This document shows, in pieces, positions 6,019-12,636 of a DNA stretch of 12,636 bases. Positions within the stretch are counted from its first letter, which is position 1; each line of letters starts with the position of its first letter. The DNA comes from Burkholderiales bacterium (GTDB taxonomy: Bacteria; Pseudomonadota; Gammaproteobacteria; Burkholderiales; Burkholderiaceae_C), in contig JAABPT010000458.1 in NCBI GenBank assembly GCA_011391855.1, forward strand, positions 1 through 12,636, in the 5' to 3' direction. The position numbers were made by a program, and so were the translations under genes. The notes beneath the pieces were generated by a model, which was not told where the DNA came from, did not search any database, and worked only from the letters and a program-made list of their open reading frames with translations.

Positions 6019-7689
6019 CTAGAAACGCGGCCGGGTCAGGGCCATGTCGGCCTGGCGCCAAGCCGTCTGGAAACGGGCCTCGACGGCCTGCGCATCGTGC
6101 CTCCTGCCCTGCCGGTGCACCGCCTGTGCCAGGCCCAGCAGCGACCAGCCGTTCTCCGGGTAGTGCCGCAGGTCCTGGCGGAAGACAAGATCTGCCTCTG
6201 CGGCCTGCCCCGCGTCCAACAGGGCCGCGCCCAGGGCATGGCGCGTGGGCGCCAGCCACAGGTGGGGTTCATCGTGGGCCAGCGCGTCCTCGGCAGCCAC
6301 CGTCTGTTGCAGCAAGGCCACGGCTTCACCCTGACGGCCTTCGAGCGCCGCCAAGTCGGCGCGCAGCGTGAGCACGGCGATGCGCACCAGGTCGGCCGCC
6401 GGGTTGACGTTCTTCACCTTCGTCGACAGGAGTTCCGGTTCAGAAGCCGCCGATTGCAGGGCTTGCAGCGCGGCGCGCGCTTCGCGCGGCCGTCCGGTGC
6501 GGGCCCAGGCCGTGCCGCGCGCGTAGTGCCACATCGCCAGCAGGTAGGCCGACTTGCCGTCGGGCGGCCGCGTTTGATTCAGCAATTCCTGCCAGCGGCC
6601 AAAGCGCACCAGCGCATGCAGCGGCAGCACGGCATAGTGCTGCAGCACGCCGCTGCCCAGGTCGCCGGGGCGTGGCCCGCAAGCCGCCGGCCAGGCCGCC
6701 TGGGTGGCCGCGATGGCGGTCTTCGAGCGGCCCTGCATGGCCGCCGAAGCCCACAGGAAGTGGTGGTTGTGGGCCACGTAGCCCACGCGGTAGGCGCCCT
6801 GGGCGTCCACCTGCGCCAGGTAGCGCTCGTCGGCCTCGATCGAACGCTGGTTGGCCGCTGACGCCTCGGCATAGCGGCCCGTGCGCATGTCGATATGCGC
6901 CGGCATGTGCAGCAGGTGGCCTGAACCCGGCACCAGCGTGCGCAAGCGATCGGCCTGTGCCATGGCACGCTCGGGCGTGGCCGAGAGTTCGAACAAATGC
7001 ACCCAGTAATGGTTGGCGCCTGGGTGGCCAGGGTCCAGTTTCAGTGCCCGCGCCAGCAGCGCCACGATCTCGCCCGTCCAGGGCTGGGCCTGCCCGTTGG
7101 GCAACCACCAGTCGTAGGGGTGCAGATTGAGCCGGCTCTCGGCCGCCAGCACGGCGATGTCGGCGTCACGCGGGTACTTCGCGGCCAGTTGACGCATGTG
7201 ATCGGCATAGGCCTCTTCGTCGATCTCGTCCACAACCGGGCCCGGGTGCCGCGTGGCCAGGGCCGCGATCAGGTCGCGAAAGCGAGGCGCACCCAGGTGT
7301 GCCAGCGCCCGGGCCCGATGCAGCGCGGTCGCCACCCGTTCCGAGTCGCCCGGCGCCATGTCGGCATTGATGGTGGGGCCCAGCGCCCAGGCCAACCCCC
7401 AATGGCAGGCCGCACAGGACGATGACGCGGCGATGGCCCCGGCGAAGGATCGCGCCGCCTCGGCCGGGTTGAAGCCCCAGACCAGCACCATGCCCTGCGC
7501 GAAATAGCGTCGGGCCAGCGCCGAAGGCGTGGCGTCGGGCATGCGATGCTTGCCCATGCCCTCGAACAATGGCGATGTGCTGCGCGTGGGGCTCGGGGCC
7601 GGCAGCCTGGCATTCGACGCGCCCGAACAGACCGCAGCCAGCGCCAACAGCGTGCGCCGGCGCGTCAGTGCCGACACGGGGCTGCGCAT
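6019..7689 (-). CDS. Exported TPR-repeat protein with a CAACH motif
   Basis: This 556-residue protein starts at 7689 with MRSPVSALTRRRTLLALAAVC, a twin-arginine-like or Sec signal; C21 is a poor lipobox candidate. It belongs to the TPR-type family recognised by a YFxQG...GFNxAEAxRSF block (here residues 62-82) followed by a CxxC-WG...GPxIN block. In this copy the second block reads CAACHWGLAWALGPTIN, giving C92, C95 and H96, a formal c-haem motif. Helical repeat pairs continue through the protein, including LARALKLDPGHPGANHYWVH and ALLDAGQAAEADLVFRQDL. Longer upstream starts would add an Arg-rich stretch before the signal peptide and were rejected. No strong Shine-Dalgarno is seen. Its function is unknown; a scaffold or partner-binding role in the periplasm is typical of TPR proteins. 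It is divergent from the small peptide and cytochrome genes. Confidence 0.8.
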   Translation of the reverse strand: MRSPVSALTRRRTLLALAAVCSGASNARLPAPSPTRSTSPLFEGMGKHRMPDATPSALARRYFAQGMVLVWGFNPAEAARSFAGAIAASSSCAACHWGLAWALGPTINADMAPGDSERVATALHRARALAHLGAPRFRDLIAALATRHPGPVVDEIDEEAYADHMRQLAAKYPRDADIAVLAAESRLNLHPYDWWLPNGQAQPWTGEIVALLARALKLDPGHPGANHYWVHLFELSATPERAMAQADRLRTLVPGSGHLLHMPAHIDMRTGRYAEASAANQRSIEADERYLAQVDAQGAYRVGYVAHNHHFLWASAAMQGRSKTAIAATQAAWPAACGPRPGDLGSGVLQHYAVLPLHALVRFGRWQELLNQTRPPDGKSAYLLAMWHYARGTAWARTGRPREARAALQALQSAASEPELLSTKVKNVNPAADLVRIAVLTLRADLAALEGRQGEAVALLQQTVAAEDALAHDEPHLWLAPTRHALGAALLDAGQAAEADLVFRQDLRHYPENGWSLLGLAQAVHRQGRRHDAQAVEARFQTAWRQADMALTRPRF

Positions 7690-7855
7690 GAAGAGGCCGG
7701 AGAAACCCGCATCGCCACATGTTATCGGGGCGCGGAAGATGCCGGTCGCTGCAGGACTGCGGCTGCGTGTCAGCCAAAATCGCCGGCCAGCGTTATATGC
7801 TCTGCGGTGGTTCCGCAGTCTCCCTTTCCATTCAATCTGCCTGGAGGATTTTTCG
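7690..7855. promoter_or_regulatory. Divergent promoter region between the TPR and small-peptide genes
   Basis: This 166-base gap separates two divergent genes and must hold promoters for both. The clearest AT-rich core is TTATATG near 7793-7799, which reads as TATAAC on the minus strand; either could be a -10 element, but neither has a good -35 partner. A perfect hairpin CTGCGG-TGGTT-CCGCAG occupies 7802-7818, just after this core on the plus side. A strong GGAGG ribosome site precedes the plus-strand ATG at 7856. No FNR-type or CsoR-type box was seen. Confidence 0.35.
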
Positions 7856-8041
7856 ATGAACAAGCTGCTTCCCGCCCTGATGCTGTGCGCCTTCGCCCTG
7901 GTTCAGGTTCCCGCCCACGCGCAGGCCGCCAAATCGGCCACCGCCGCAGCCCCGGCGGCCTCAGCCGCGTCGTCGGCCAAGGCCGACGCGAAGAAGGCCG
8001 AAAAGGCGCCTGCCAAGAAGGAAAAGAAGGGCGGCTGCTGA
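7856..8041 (+). CDS. Small secreted Ala/Lys-rich peptide ending in Gly-Gly-Cys
   Basis: This 61-residue product has a clear Sec signal peptide (MNKLLPALMLCAFALVQVPAHAQA; cleavage likely after residue 22 or 24), leaving a mature chain of about 37-39 residues. The mature part is almost entirely Ala, Lys, Ser and Glu, low-complexity and probably disordered or loosely helical, and ends KKEKKGGC. The single mature cysteine is the last residue, preceded by two glycines. I recognise no named family. The tail resembles the C-terminal GGCGG swinging arm of the sulfur carrier SoxY, but there is no SoxY fold. GGAGG lies nine bases before the ATG, and codon use is normal for the region. A cytochrome c gene follows after 75 bases with its own ribosome site, so co-transcription is likely. 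It might be a thiol carrier, an electrostatic partner for cytochromes, or an anchor. Confidence 0.75.
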   Translation: MNKLLPALMLCAFALVQVPAHAQAAKSATAAAPAASAASSAKADAKKAEKAPAKKEKKGGC

Positions 8042-8116
8042 TCTCCCCCGACCGAGGCCGGTACTGAGTTTTCAGGGCTTCCGGCAGGACCACTACAAAA
8101 CTCTCCAGGAGCAACC

Positions 8117-8404
8117 ATGAAATTCGTACTGATCTCGGCCTTCGTCGCCGCCGGTGTCCTGGCCACTGGCGCCGCCCAGGCCTCACCGGAGCTTTCCAAG
8201 AGCGCCGGCTGCGCCAAGTGCCACGAAATCGACAAGAAGAAAAAGGGCCCGGCCTACAAGGACAGCGCCGCCAAGTACAAGGGCAAGGCCGACGCCGAAG
8301 CCACCATCTTCAAGGCGATCACCGACGCCAATGGTGACCACCCTGAAATGAAGGCCAGCCCGGAAGACACCAAGACCATGATCAAGTGGATCTTGACGCT
8401 GTAA
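8117..8404 (+). CDS. Small class I cytochrome c (first copy)
   Basis: This 95-residue precursor has a signal peptide ending near the ASA/QAS at 20-23 and a mature chain of about 73 residues, the size of c8/c551-type monohaem cytochromes. Haem attachment is C32-A-K-C35-H36, and M78 in HPEMKA is the likely sixth iron ligand. The N-terminal helix with GCAKCH and the C-terminal helix KWILTL are the usual packing pair. It is a soluble periplasmic electron carrier. AGGAG precedes the ATG by six bases. It lies 75 bases after the Gly-Gly-Cys peptide gene and 207 bases before a close paralogue. An intrinsic terminator follows. A partner oxidase or reductase cannot be assigned from sequence. Confidence 0.95.
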   Translation: MKFVLISAFVAAGVLATGAAQASPELSKSAGCAKCHEIDKKKKGPAYKDSAAKYKGKADAEATIFKAITDANGDHPEMKASPEDTKTMIKWILTL

Positions 8405-8426
8405 AGGCTCTGCCGGAATTCCCTTT

Positions 8427-8455
8427 GACGCCGGCCCGTGCCGGCGTCGTCTTTT
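8427..8455 (+). terminator. Rho-independent terminator after the first cytochrome gene
   Basis: A perfect nine-pair stem GACGCCGGC/GCCGGCGTC with a CCGT loop is followed by GTCTTTT. It begins 22 bases after the stop codon and is the best intrinsic terminator in the window. It implies that the second cytochrome gene is read by leak-through or from its own promoter. Confidence 0.85.
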
Positions 8456-8611
8456 GCGCAACCGCAAGTAAAGACCGTGCGCAGCATGAGACTGCAACTC
8501 GCCGCTTTTCAAGGGCTGCAATACCATTCCATGGTGCTTGCAGTCTTGGGCACGAAGACGGGATCCAGGCCGCGCAGCGGCTGCTGCTCCCTTAACGATT
8601 CAGGAGTTCAA
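8456..8611 (+). promoter_or_regulatory. Gap before the second cytochrome gene, probable promoter region
   Basis: Because a strong terminator precedes it, this stretch probably holds a promoter for the second cytochrome gene. A symmetrical TTGCG-CAAC-CGCAA element (8454-8467) overlaps the end of the terminator. No convincing -35/-10 pair was found. CAGGAG lies six bases before the ATG at 8612. No small reading frame here looks real. Confidence 0.3.
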
Positions 8612-8902
8612 ATGAAGGCTTTGCTGTTGTCCGCCGTCGTCGCCGCCGCGTTCCTTTCGGCCGGTGCCGTGCACGCGTCTGCCGATCTGGCCAAGAGCGC
8701 CGGCTGCGCCAAGTGCCATGACATGGACAAGACCAAGAAGGGTGCGCCCGGCTTCAAGGAAACCGCCGCCCAGTACAAGGGCAAGGCGGATGCCGAGGCC
8801 ACGATCCTGAAGAAGATCAACGACACCAAGGGCGACCACCCCGAAATGAAGGCCAAGCCCGAAGAGGTGCAGTCCGTGGTGAAGTGGATCCTGTCGCTCT
8901 GA
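8612..8902 (+). CDS. Small class I cytochrome c (second copy)
   Basis: This 96-residue precursor is closely similar to the gene just upstream, about two thirds identical in the mature part by eye. It has a signal peptide to about residue 23, a haem site C32-A-K-C35-H36, and the sixth ligand M79 in HPEMKA. The differences are mostly conservative, with one extra residue after the haem site (TKKGAP) and more lysines near the C-terminus. The start at 8612 is chosen over longer in-frame starts because the ribosome site CAGGAG and signal peptide fit only there. Tandem duplication is the simplest origin. It would be a soluble periplasmic electron carrier with a possibly different partner or regulation. 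Confidence 0.95.
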   Translation: MKALLLSAVVAAAFLSAGAVHASADLAKSAGCAKCHDMDKTKKGAPGFKETAAQYKGKADAEATILKKINDTKGDHPEMKAKPEEVQSVVKWILSL

Positions 8903-8921
8903 ACGCCCTGGGAAGGTGTTG

Positions 8922-8945
8922 CAGCCGGCCCACAAGGGCGGGCTG
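8922..8945. terminator. Hairpin in the convergent gap, possible terminator
   Basis: CAGCCGGCCC, an ACAA loop and GGGCGGGCTG form a stem of nine pairs with one G-G mismatch, 19 bases after the second cytochrome stop. There is no T-run on either strand, so termination would be weak or factor-assisted. Its place between convergent genes supports a shared end-of-transcript role. Confidence 0.4.
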
Positions 8946-8961
8946 TGGCACCCGCCGAAGG

Positions 8962-8975
8962 TTGATGCAGATCAA
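8962..8975. promoter_or_regulatory. Perfect FNR/ANR consensus box in a convergent gap
   Basis: TTGATGCAGATCAA matches TTGAT-N4-ATCAA at all ten defined positions. It lies between the second cytochrome gene and the SDR gene, overlapping the SDR stop codon, with no gene start nearby on either strand. It may be a chance match, or it may drive an antisense or small RNA. Confidence 0.4.
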
Positions 8976-10480
8976 ACTTCTGCGCGACGCATCAGCGCCG
9001 CCGTCATACGCTTGAACAGCACCAGGTGCGCCGGAATCATGGCGTACCAGTAGAGCAGCCCCCACACCCCCTGTGGGTGCCAGTAGGCGGTGACGGTGAG
9101 CCTCGTGCGGCCCTCCGGCAGCGGGTCGATCACGAATTCCAGAACTCCGGAACCCGGCGCCTTCATGCCGAAGTGCAGCGTGAGGCGGTGCTCGAGCTCC
9201 AGCGCCAGCACGGTCCAGTAGTCGATGCGGTCGCCAAGGCGCAGGTCTTGTGCGTGGCGCCGTCCGCGTGACAGCCCGGGCCCGCCGAACAACCAGTCGA
9301 TGGCGCCGCGCACCCACCACAGAAAACCCAGCGCGCCATAACCCTGGTCGCCGCCGATGGCAGTGACCACCTGCCACAGTGCCGCAGGCGTGGCCTGCCC
9401 CACCGCGCTGCCCGACGCGCGCTTGGCGTAGTACGCGTTGTCCTGGCGGTAGTTGCGAAACATCATCGCGCCTTCGGTCCAGCGCGCCGCCACGGTGTGG
9501 TCTTGCTCGGCCTGCAGCGCCACCTGTACCGATTCGCGGAAGCCCAGCAGGCGCTGCGGCACCAAGGCGCGCAATGCCTCGTCGCGCGCCGGCAAGTCGT
9601 GCTTCAGGCCGCCGATCAGCGCGCGCGCCACGCTCGCCGGCACCGCGGTAACCAGGCCCAGCCAGTACGACGAGAGTCCGGGCGAAAGCACCGGCACGGG
9701 AATGATGCGCGGGTGCTTGCCCAGCATCTCGGCCAGTTGCCGCATCATGGCTTCGTAGCTCAACGTGTCGGGCCCGCCCGCGTCCAGCACCTGGCCGGCG
9801 GCGGCCTCGATGTGGCGCACGCGCAGCAGGTATTCGAGCAGGTTGTCCAGCGCGATGGGCGTGGAGCGCGAGCGCACCCACTTCGGCGTCAGCATCAGCG
9901 GCAGGTGGTTGACGAGGTCGCGCATCACCTCGTAGGCCGCCGAGCCGGGCCCCACGATGATGCCGGCGCGGATTTCCGTCACCGGCACCGGGCCGGCGCG
10001 CAGCCGCTCACCGGTGTCGCGGCGCGAGATCAGGTGTTCGCTGTCGGCTTCGTCGGGGATCAGCCCGCCGAGATAGACGATGCGGCGCACGCCGGCCTGC
10101 GCCGCGGCGGCCGCGAAGTGCTCGGCCGCCTGCAGGTCCAGGCGGCCGAAATCGCGGCCGGCGGCCATGGAATGGACCAGGTAATAGGCCGTGTCCACCC
10201 CCTGCAGCGCGGCGGGCAGGGTTTCGGGCTGCAGCGCGTCGGCCACCACGATCTCCACCCCGGGCCAGTGCCGTGCCTCGAGCACGGCGCGCGAGCGCCC
10301 GGAGGCGCGCACCGGCACGCCCTCGCGCAGCAGCCGCGCCACCAGGTGGGTGCCGATATAGCCACTGGCGCCGAAGACGAGCACCAGGCCGAGGCCGGGT
10401 GCCGCATCGAGACCCGTCTTGATGCCCGTCAACGGCGCGGGGGGGCTTTGTCGTAGATTCACCGGCGGGTCTGGATTCAT
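8972..10480 (-). CDS. Atypical SDR with C-terminal DUF2867 domain
   Basis: The 502-residue protein has two parts. Residues about 32-270 are an NAD(P)-binding Rossmann domain of the atypical/extended SDR type, with the dinucleotide motif GASGYIG at 37-43, then YLVHSM and RIVYLGGL strands. Residues about 340-500 match the DUF2867 style (WWVRGAIDWLFGGPGL, LRLGDRIDYWTVL, ending in an aromatic segment HPQGVWGLLYWYAMIPAHLVLFKRM), a SRPBCC-like ligand-binding fold in related proteins. A role in binding or reducing a hydrophobic substrate is possible, but no substrate is known to me. The ATG at 10480 is preferred; a TTG 31 codons upstream would add an unconserved-looking Arg/Pro-rich stretch. No good Shine-Dalgarno is visible. 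It converges on the cytochrome genes and is divergent from the Fe-S oxidoreductase gene. Confidence 0.85.
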   Translation of the reverse strand: MNPDPPVNLRQSPPAPLTGIKTGLDAAPGLGLVLVFGASGYIGTHLVARLLREGVPVRASGRSRAVLEARHWPGVEIVVADALQPETLPAALQGVDTAYYLVHSMAAGRDFGRLDLQAAEHFAAAAAQAGVRRIVYLGGLIPDEADSEHLISRRDTGERLRAGPVPVTEIRAGIIVGPGSAAYEVMRDLVNHLPLMLTPKWVRSRSTPIALDNLLEYLLRVRHIEAAAGQVLDAGGPDTLSYEAMMRQLAEMLGKHPRIIPVPVLSPGLSSYWLGLVTAVPASVARALIGGLKHDLPARDEALRALVPQRLLGFRESVQVALQAEQDHTVAARWTEGAMMFRNYRQDNAYYAKRASGSAVGQATPAALWQVVTAIGGDQGYGALGFLWWVRGAIDWLFGGPGLSRGRRHAQDLRLGDRIDYWTVLALELEHRLTLHFGMKAPGSGVLEFVIDPLPEGRTRLTVTAYWHPQGVWGLLYWYAMIPAHLVLFKRMTAALMRRAEV

Positions 10481-10600
10481 GGGGCAAGGACGCAAGAGGC
10501 CTGCGCGGCTGACTGCAAACCGGGGAGTATCGATGAAGGCGAATCGGCAAGTGCCGCGCCCGGCTCGTTGCAAAGAGTCCCGGGGTGCGCGGACCGCACC
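10481..10600. promoter_or_regulatory. Divergent promoter gap between the SDR and Fe-S oxidoreductase genes
   Basis: These 120 bases separate two divergent starts and should contain both promoters. I see no strong -10/-35 pair and no clear operator. Small reading frames across it are not supported by ribosome sites. Confidence 0.3.
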
Positions 10601-12636
10601 ATGAGTCCGACAGGCATCACGCTATTGATGTTGGCCGGCTTCGCCGGCTTCGGCTGGCTGGCTTGGCGCAAGCTGGCCATCGTGGCGGCGCTGCAGCCCG
10701 AAGTGCGCTGGGACCACCCGGCGGCACGGCTGAAGGCGGTGCTGGTGAATGGCTTCCTGCAGCAGCGCATGATCGCGCGCGACTGGAAGCCGGGCTTGAT
10801 GCACGCGGTGATCTTTCTCGGCTTCATGGCCTTGCTTGCGCGGAAGCTGCAGCTCATTGCCATCGGCTACCACGAGCCCTTCGTCTACCCCGGCCTGGCC
10901 GGCGGCCTGTTTGCCAGCCTGAAGGACTTCGTCGAGCTGGCCGTGCTCGGCGCACTGGCCTACGCCTTCTGGCGCCGCTATGTGTTGCGTCCGCAGCGGC
11001 TGGAGAAGAACCGCGAGGCGCTGCTGGTGCTGGTGCTGATCACGGTGATCATGATCACCGACCTGCTCTACGACGGCTTCCGCTTCGCGCTGTTCTCGGC
11101 CTCCGACGCGGGTATCGCGCACGAACGCGGTTTTGCCTTTGCCGGCGGCGCACTGGCCTCCGCCTTCGCCGGTTGGCCCCAGGGCACGCTGCAGGCCGGC
11201 TACCAGCTGAGTTACTGGGTGCAGCTCGCCACCGTCTTCGGCTTTCTGGTGCTGCTGCCCACGGGAGAGCATTTCCACATCGTCACCGCGCTGCCCACGC
11301 TCTTCTTCCGCCGCGGCGGGCCCACCAACGTGGTGCCCTCGGTGGACCTGGAGAAGATGATGTCCGACGATGCCGACGCCGGCGACCTGCGCGTGGGCGT
11401 GCACACGGCGCGCGACCTGAGTTGGAAAGACGGCCTGGACGCCTTCACCTGCACCGAATGCGGACGCTGCAAGGACGCGTGTCCCACCTACCTGACCGGC
11501 AAGCCGCTGTCGCTCAAGTGGGTCAACGACAGCCTGAAGCACCACCTGATGGAGCAGCGCGCGGTGCTGCTGGCGCCGCTGCCCAAGGCTGAAGCCGCCA
11601 TGTCCGGCGGGGCCGCCGGGACCACAGAGAGCGAAGATCCGCTGCCACCGCTGGTGGGCAATGTCATCAGCGAGGAAACGCTGTGGGCCTGCACCACCTG
11701 CGGCTACTGCGAGGCTGCTTGCCCGATCGAACTGGAACACCTGAGCAAGTTCTACAAGCTGCGCCAACACCGCGTGATGATGGACGGCGAATTTCCGCAC
11801 GAGCTCAAGCCGGTGTTCGAGGCCTACGAATCACAGAGCAACCCCTGGGGACTGCCTGCGCAGACCCGCGCCGACTGGGCCCGGGACCTCAACCTGCCGC
11901 ACCTCACCGACGCGGCGCAAGCGGCTGACTTCGACGTGCTCTTTTACGTGGGTTCGGCGCAATCCTTCGACCCGCGTGGGCAGAAGATCGCACGCGCCTT
12001 CGTCGCCATCCTGCAGGCGGCCGGCGTGCGGTTCGCGATCCTGGGCGACGCCGAAACCTCCACCGGCGAATGTGTTCGCCGTGCCGGCAACGAGATGCTG
12101 TTCCAGCAGCTGGCCACCACGCTGGTGGGCACGCTCAATGGCCTGGGCGTGAAGCGCATCGTCACCTGCGACCCGCACGCCTTCAACTCACTGCAGAACG
12201 AATACCCGGCCTTCGGCGGCCATTACGAACTGGAGCACCACACGCAAACCATTGCGCGGCTGCTGTCCGAGCGGCGTATCGGCGTAGCGCCTTCTTTCGA
12301 ACGCATCATCTTCCACGACCCGTGCTACCTGGGCCGCCACAACGGCGAGTACGAAGCCCCCCGGCAGGTCATCCGCCGGCTGGCCAAGGATGCACCGCTG
12401 GACTTCACGCTGCAGCGCGAAAAGGCCATGTGCTGCGGTGCCGGCGGCGCGCGCATGTGGCTGGAGGAGACCATCGGCACGCGCATCAACGTGGCGCGCA
12501 CCGAGCAGGCGCTGGCCGTGGCGCCGAAAATCATCGCCACCGCCTGCCCGTATTGCGCCGTGATGATCGGCGACGGCCTGAAGGCGCTGGGCCGCGACGC
12601 CGACGTGTCGAACAAGGATCTTGCAGAACTCGTGGC
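10601..12636 (+). CDS. Membrane-bound Fe-S oxidoreductase, NarI-like/HdrD-like fusion (DgcB/EtfD-related; partial)
   Basis: The frame from ATG 10601 is open for 678 codons to the window edge. The N-terminal part (to about residue 240) has several membrane helices, around 5-22, 67-85, 141-160 and 205-222, with H68, H224 and H226 as possible haem ligands, like nitrate-reductase gamma subunits. Two [4Fe-4S] motifs follow: C284/287/290/294 and C364/367/370/374. The C-terminal part is HdrD-like: a complete CCG motif, C575-x35-CC(611,612)-x36-C649-x2-C652, preceded by a degenerate first copy (C491 and C523 only). Relatives include DgcB of dimethylglycine catabolism and FadF/EtfD, which move electrons from flavoproteins such as ETF to membrane quinone. 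No etf genes are visible here. The missing end is probably short. The precise donor is unknown. Confidence 0.88.
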   Translation, partial: MSPTGITLLMLAGFAGFGWLAWRKLAIVAALQPEVRWDHPAARLKAVLVNGFLQQRMIARDWKPGLMHAVIFLGFMALLARKLQLIAIGYHEPFVYPGLAGGLFASLKDFVELAVLGALAYAFWRRYVLRPQRLEKNREALLVLVLITVIMITDLLYDGFRFALFSASDAGIAHERGFAFAGGALASAFAGWPQGTLQAGYQLSYWVQLATVFGFLVLLPTGEHFHIVTALPTLFFRRGGPTNVVPSVDLEKMMSDDADAGDLRVGVHTARDLSWKDGLDAFTCTECGRCKDACPTYLTGKPLSLKWVNDSLKHHLMEQRAVLLAPLPKAEAAMSGGAAGTTESEDPLPPLVGNVISEETLWACTTCGYCEAACPIELEHLSKFYKLRQHRVMMDGEFPHELKPVFEAYESQSNPWGLPAQTRADWARDLNLPHLTDAAQAADFDVLFYVGSAQSFDPRGQKIARAFVAILQAAGVRFAILGDAETSTGECVRRAGNEMLFQQLATTLVGTLNGLGVKRIVTCDPHAFNSLQNEYPAFGGHYELEHHTQTIARLLSERRIGVAPSFERIIFHDPCYLGRHNGEYEAPRQVIRRLAKDAPLDFTLQREKAMCCGAGGARMWLEETIGTRINVARTEQALAVAPKIIATACPYCAVMIGDGLKALGRDADVSNKDLAELV

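Noticed and set aside
4676..6259. One long minus-strand frame suggesting a fused protein extending upstream of the second YedE gene
   Set aside because: Upstream of the ATG at 5272 the translation is Arg/Gly/Ala-rich noise, while another frame encodes the first YedE gene with its own motif and ribosome site.
7690..7863. N-terminal extension of the TPR protein to 7863
   Set aside because: The extension is Arg-rich, lacks a signal peptide at its start and would overlap the small-peptide gene; the signal-peptide start at 7689 is better.
8438..8611. Longer start for the second cytochrome c
   Set aside because: It would bury the signal peptide inside the protein; CAGGAG and the signal peptide both fix the start at 8612.
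10481..10573. TTG start adding 31 residues to the SDR protein
   Set aside because: The added stretch looks non-coding and a plain ATG is available at 10480.
1..12636. CRISPR arrays, tRNA or rRNA genes, insertion sequences, attachment sites
   Set aside because: No regularly spaced repeats, cloverleaf-like segments, transposase or integrase motifs, or terminal inverted repeats were seen; the only long repeat is the cytochrome gene duplication.

Overview
The window is GC-rich, densely coded DNA with Shine-Dalgarno-led genes. Its gene content is that of a respiratory betaproteobacterium, most likely in the Burkholderiales; this placement comes from base composition and protein style and was not checked by a search. 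No RNA genes, insertion sequences, phage genes or CRISPR repeats were seen. All gaps between genes are shorter than 300 bases.

Region 1 (1-6018, minus strand) is the core. Read in the direction of transcription it is a six-gene operon: two half-size YeeE/YedE membrane proteins; a TAT-exported molybdopterin oxidoreductase of the polysulfide/thiosulfate reductase (PsrA/PhsA) type; its four-cluster ferredoxin subunit; its NrfD/PsrC quinone-reactive membrane subunit; and an exported protein joining a CxxCH motif to a rhodanese domain, which runs off the left edge. The first two genes overlap by one base and most other gaps are 1-35 bases. The set reads as a periplasmic module that takes up, transfers and reduces (or oxidises) sulfane sulfur, coupled to the quinone pool. 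The 180-base leader (5839-6018) carries a CsoR/CstR-type inverted repeat and an FNR/ANR-type box, spaced as expected for an oxygen-responsive activator plus a persulfide- or metal-responsive repressor.

Region 2 (6019-8902) holds an exported TPR-type protein on the minus strand. Divergent from it, on the plus strand, are a 61-residue secreted Ala/Lys-rich peptide ending in Gly-Gly-Cys and two tandemly duplicated small class I cytochromes c. The peptide and cytochromes could exchange sulfur or electrons with Region 1, but that link rests only on proximity and compartment.

Region 3 (8903-12636) holds an atypical SDR with a C-terminal DUF2867 domain on the minus strand. Divergent from it is the start of a large membrane-bound Fe-S oxidoreductase (NarI-like membrane part, two [4Fe-4S] motifs, HdrD-type CCG domain) that runs off the right edge. 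A perfect FNR-consensus box lies in the short convergent gap between the second cytochrome gene and the SDR gene.

The points most worth following are the dual operator before the yedE-psr operon, the secreted peptide with the SoxY-like Gly-Gly-Cys tail, the CxxCH-rhodanese protein, and the orphan FNR box.
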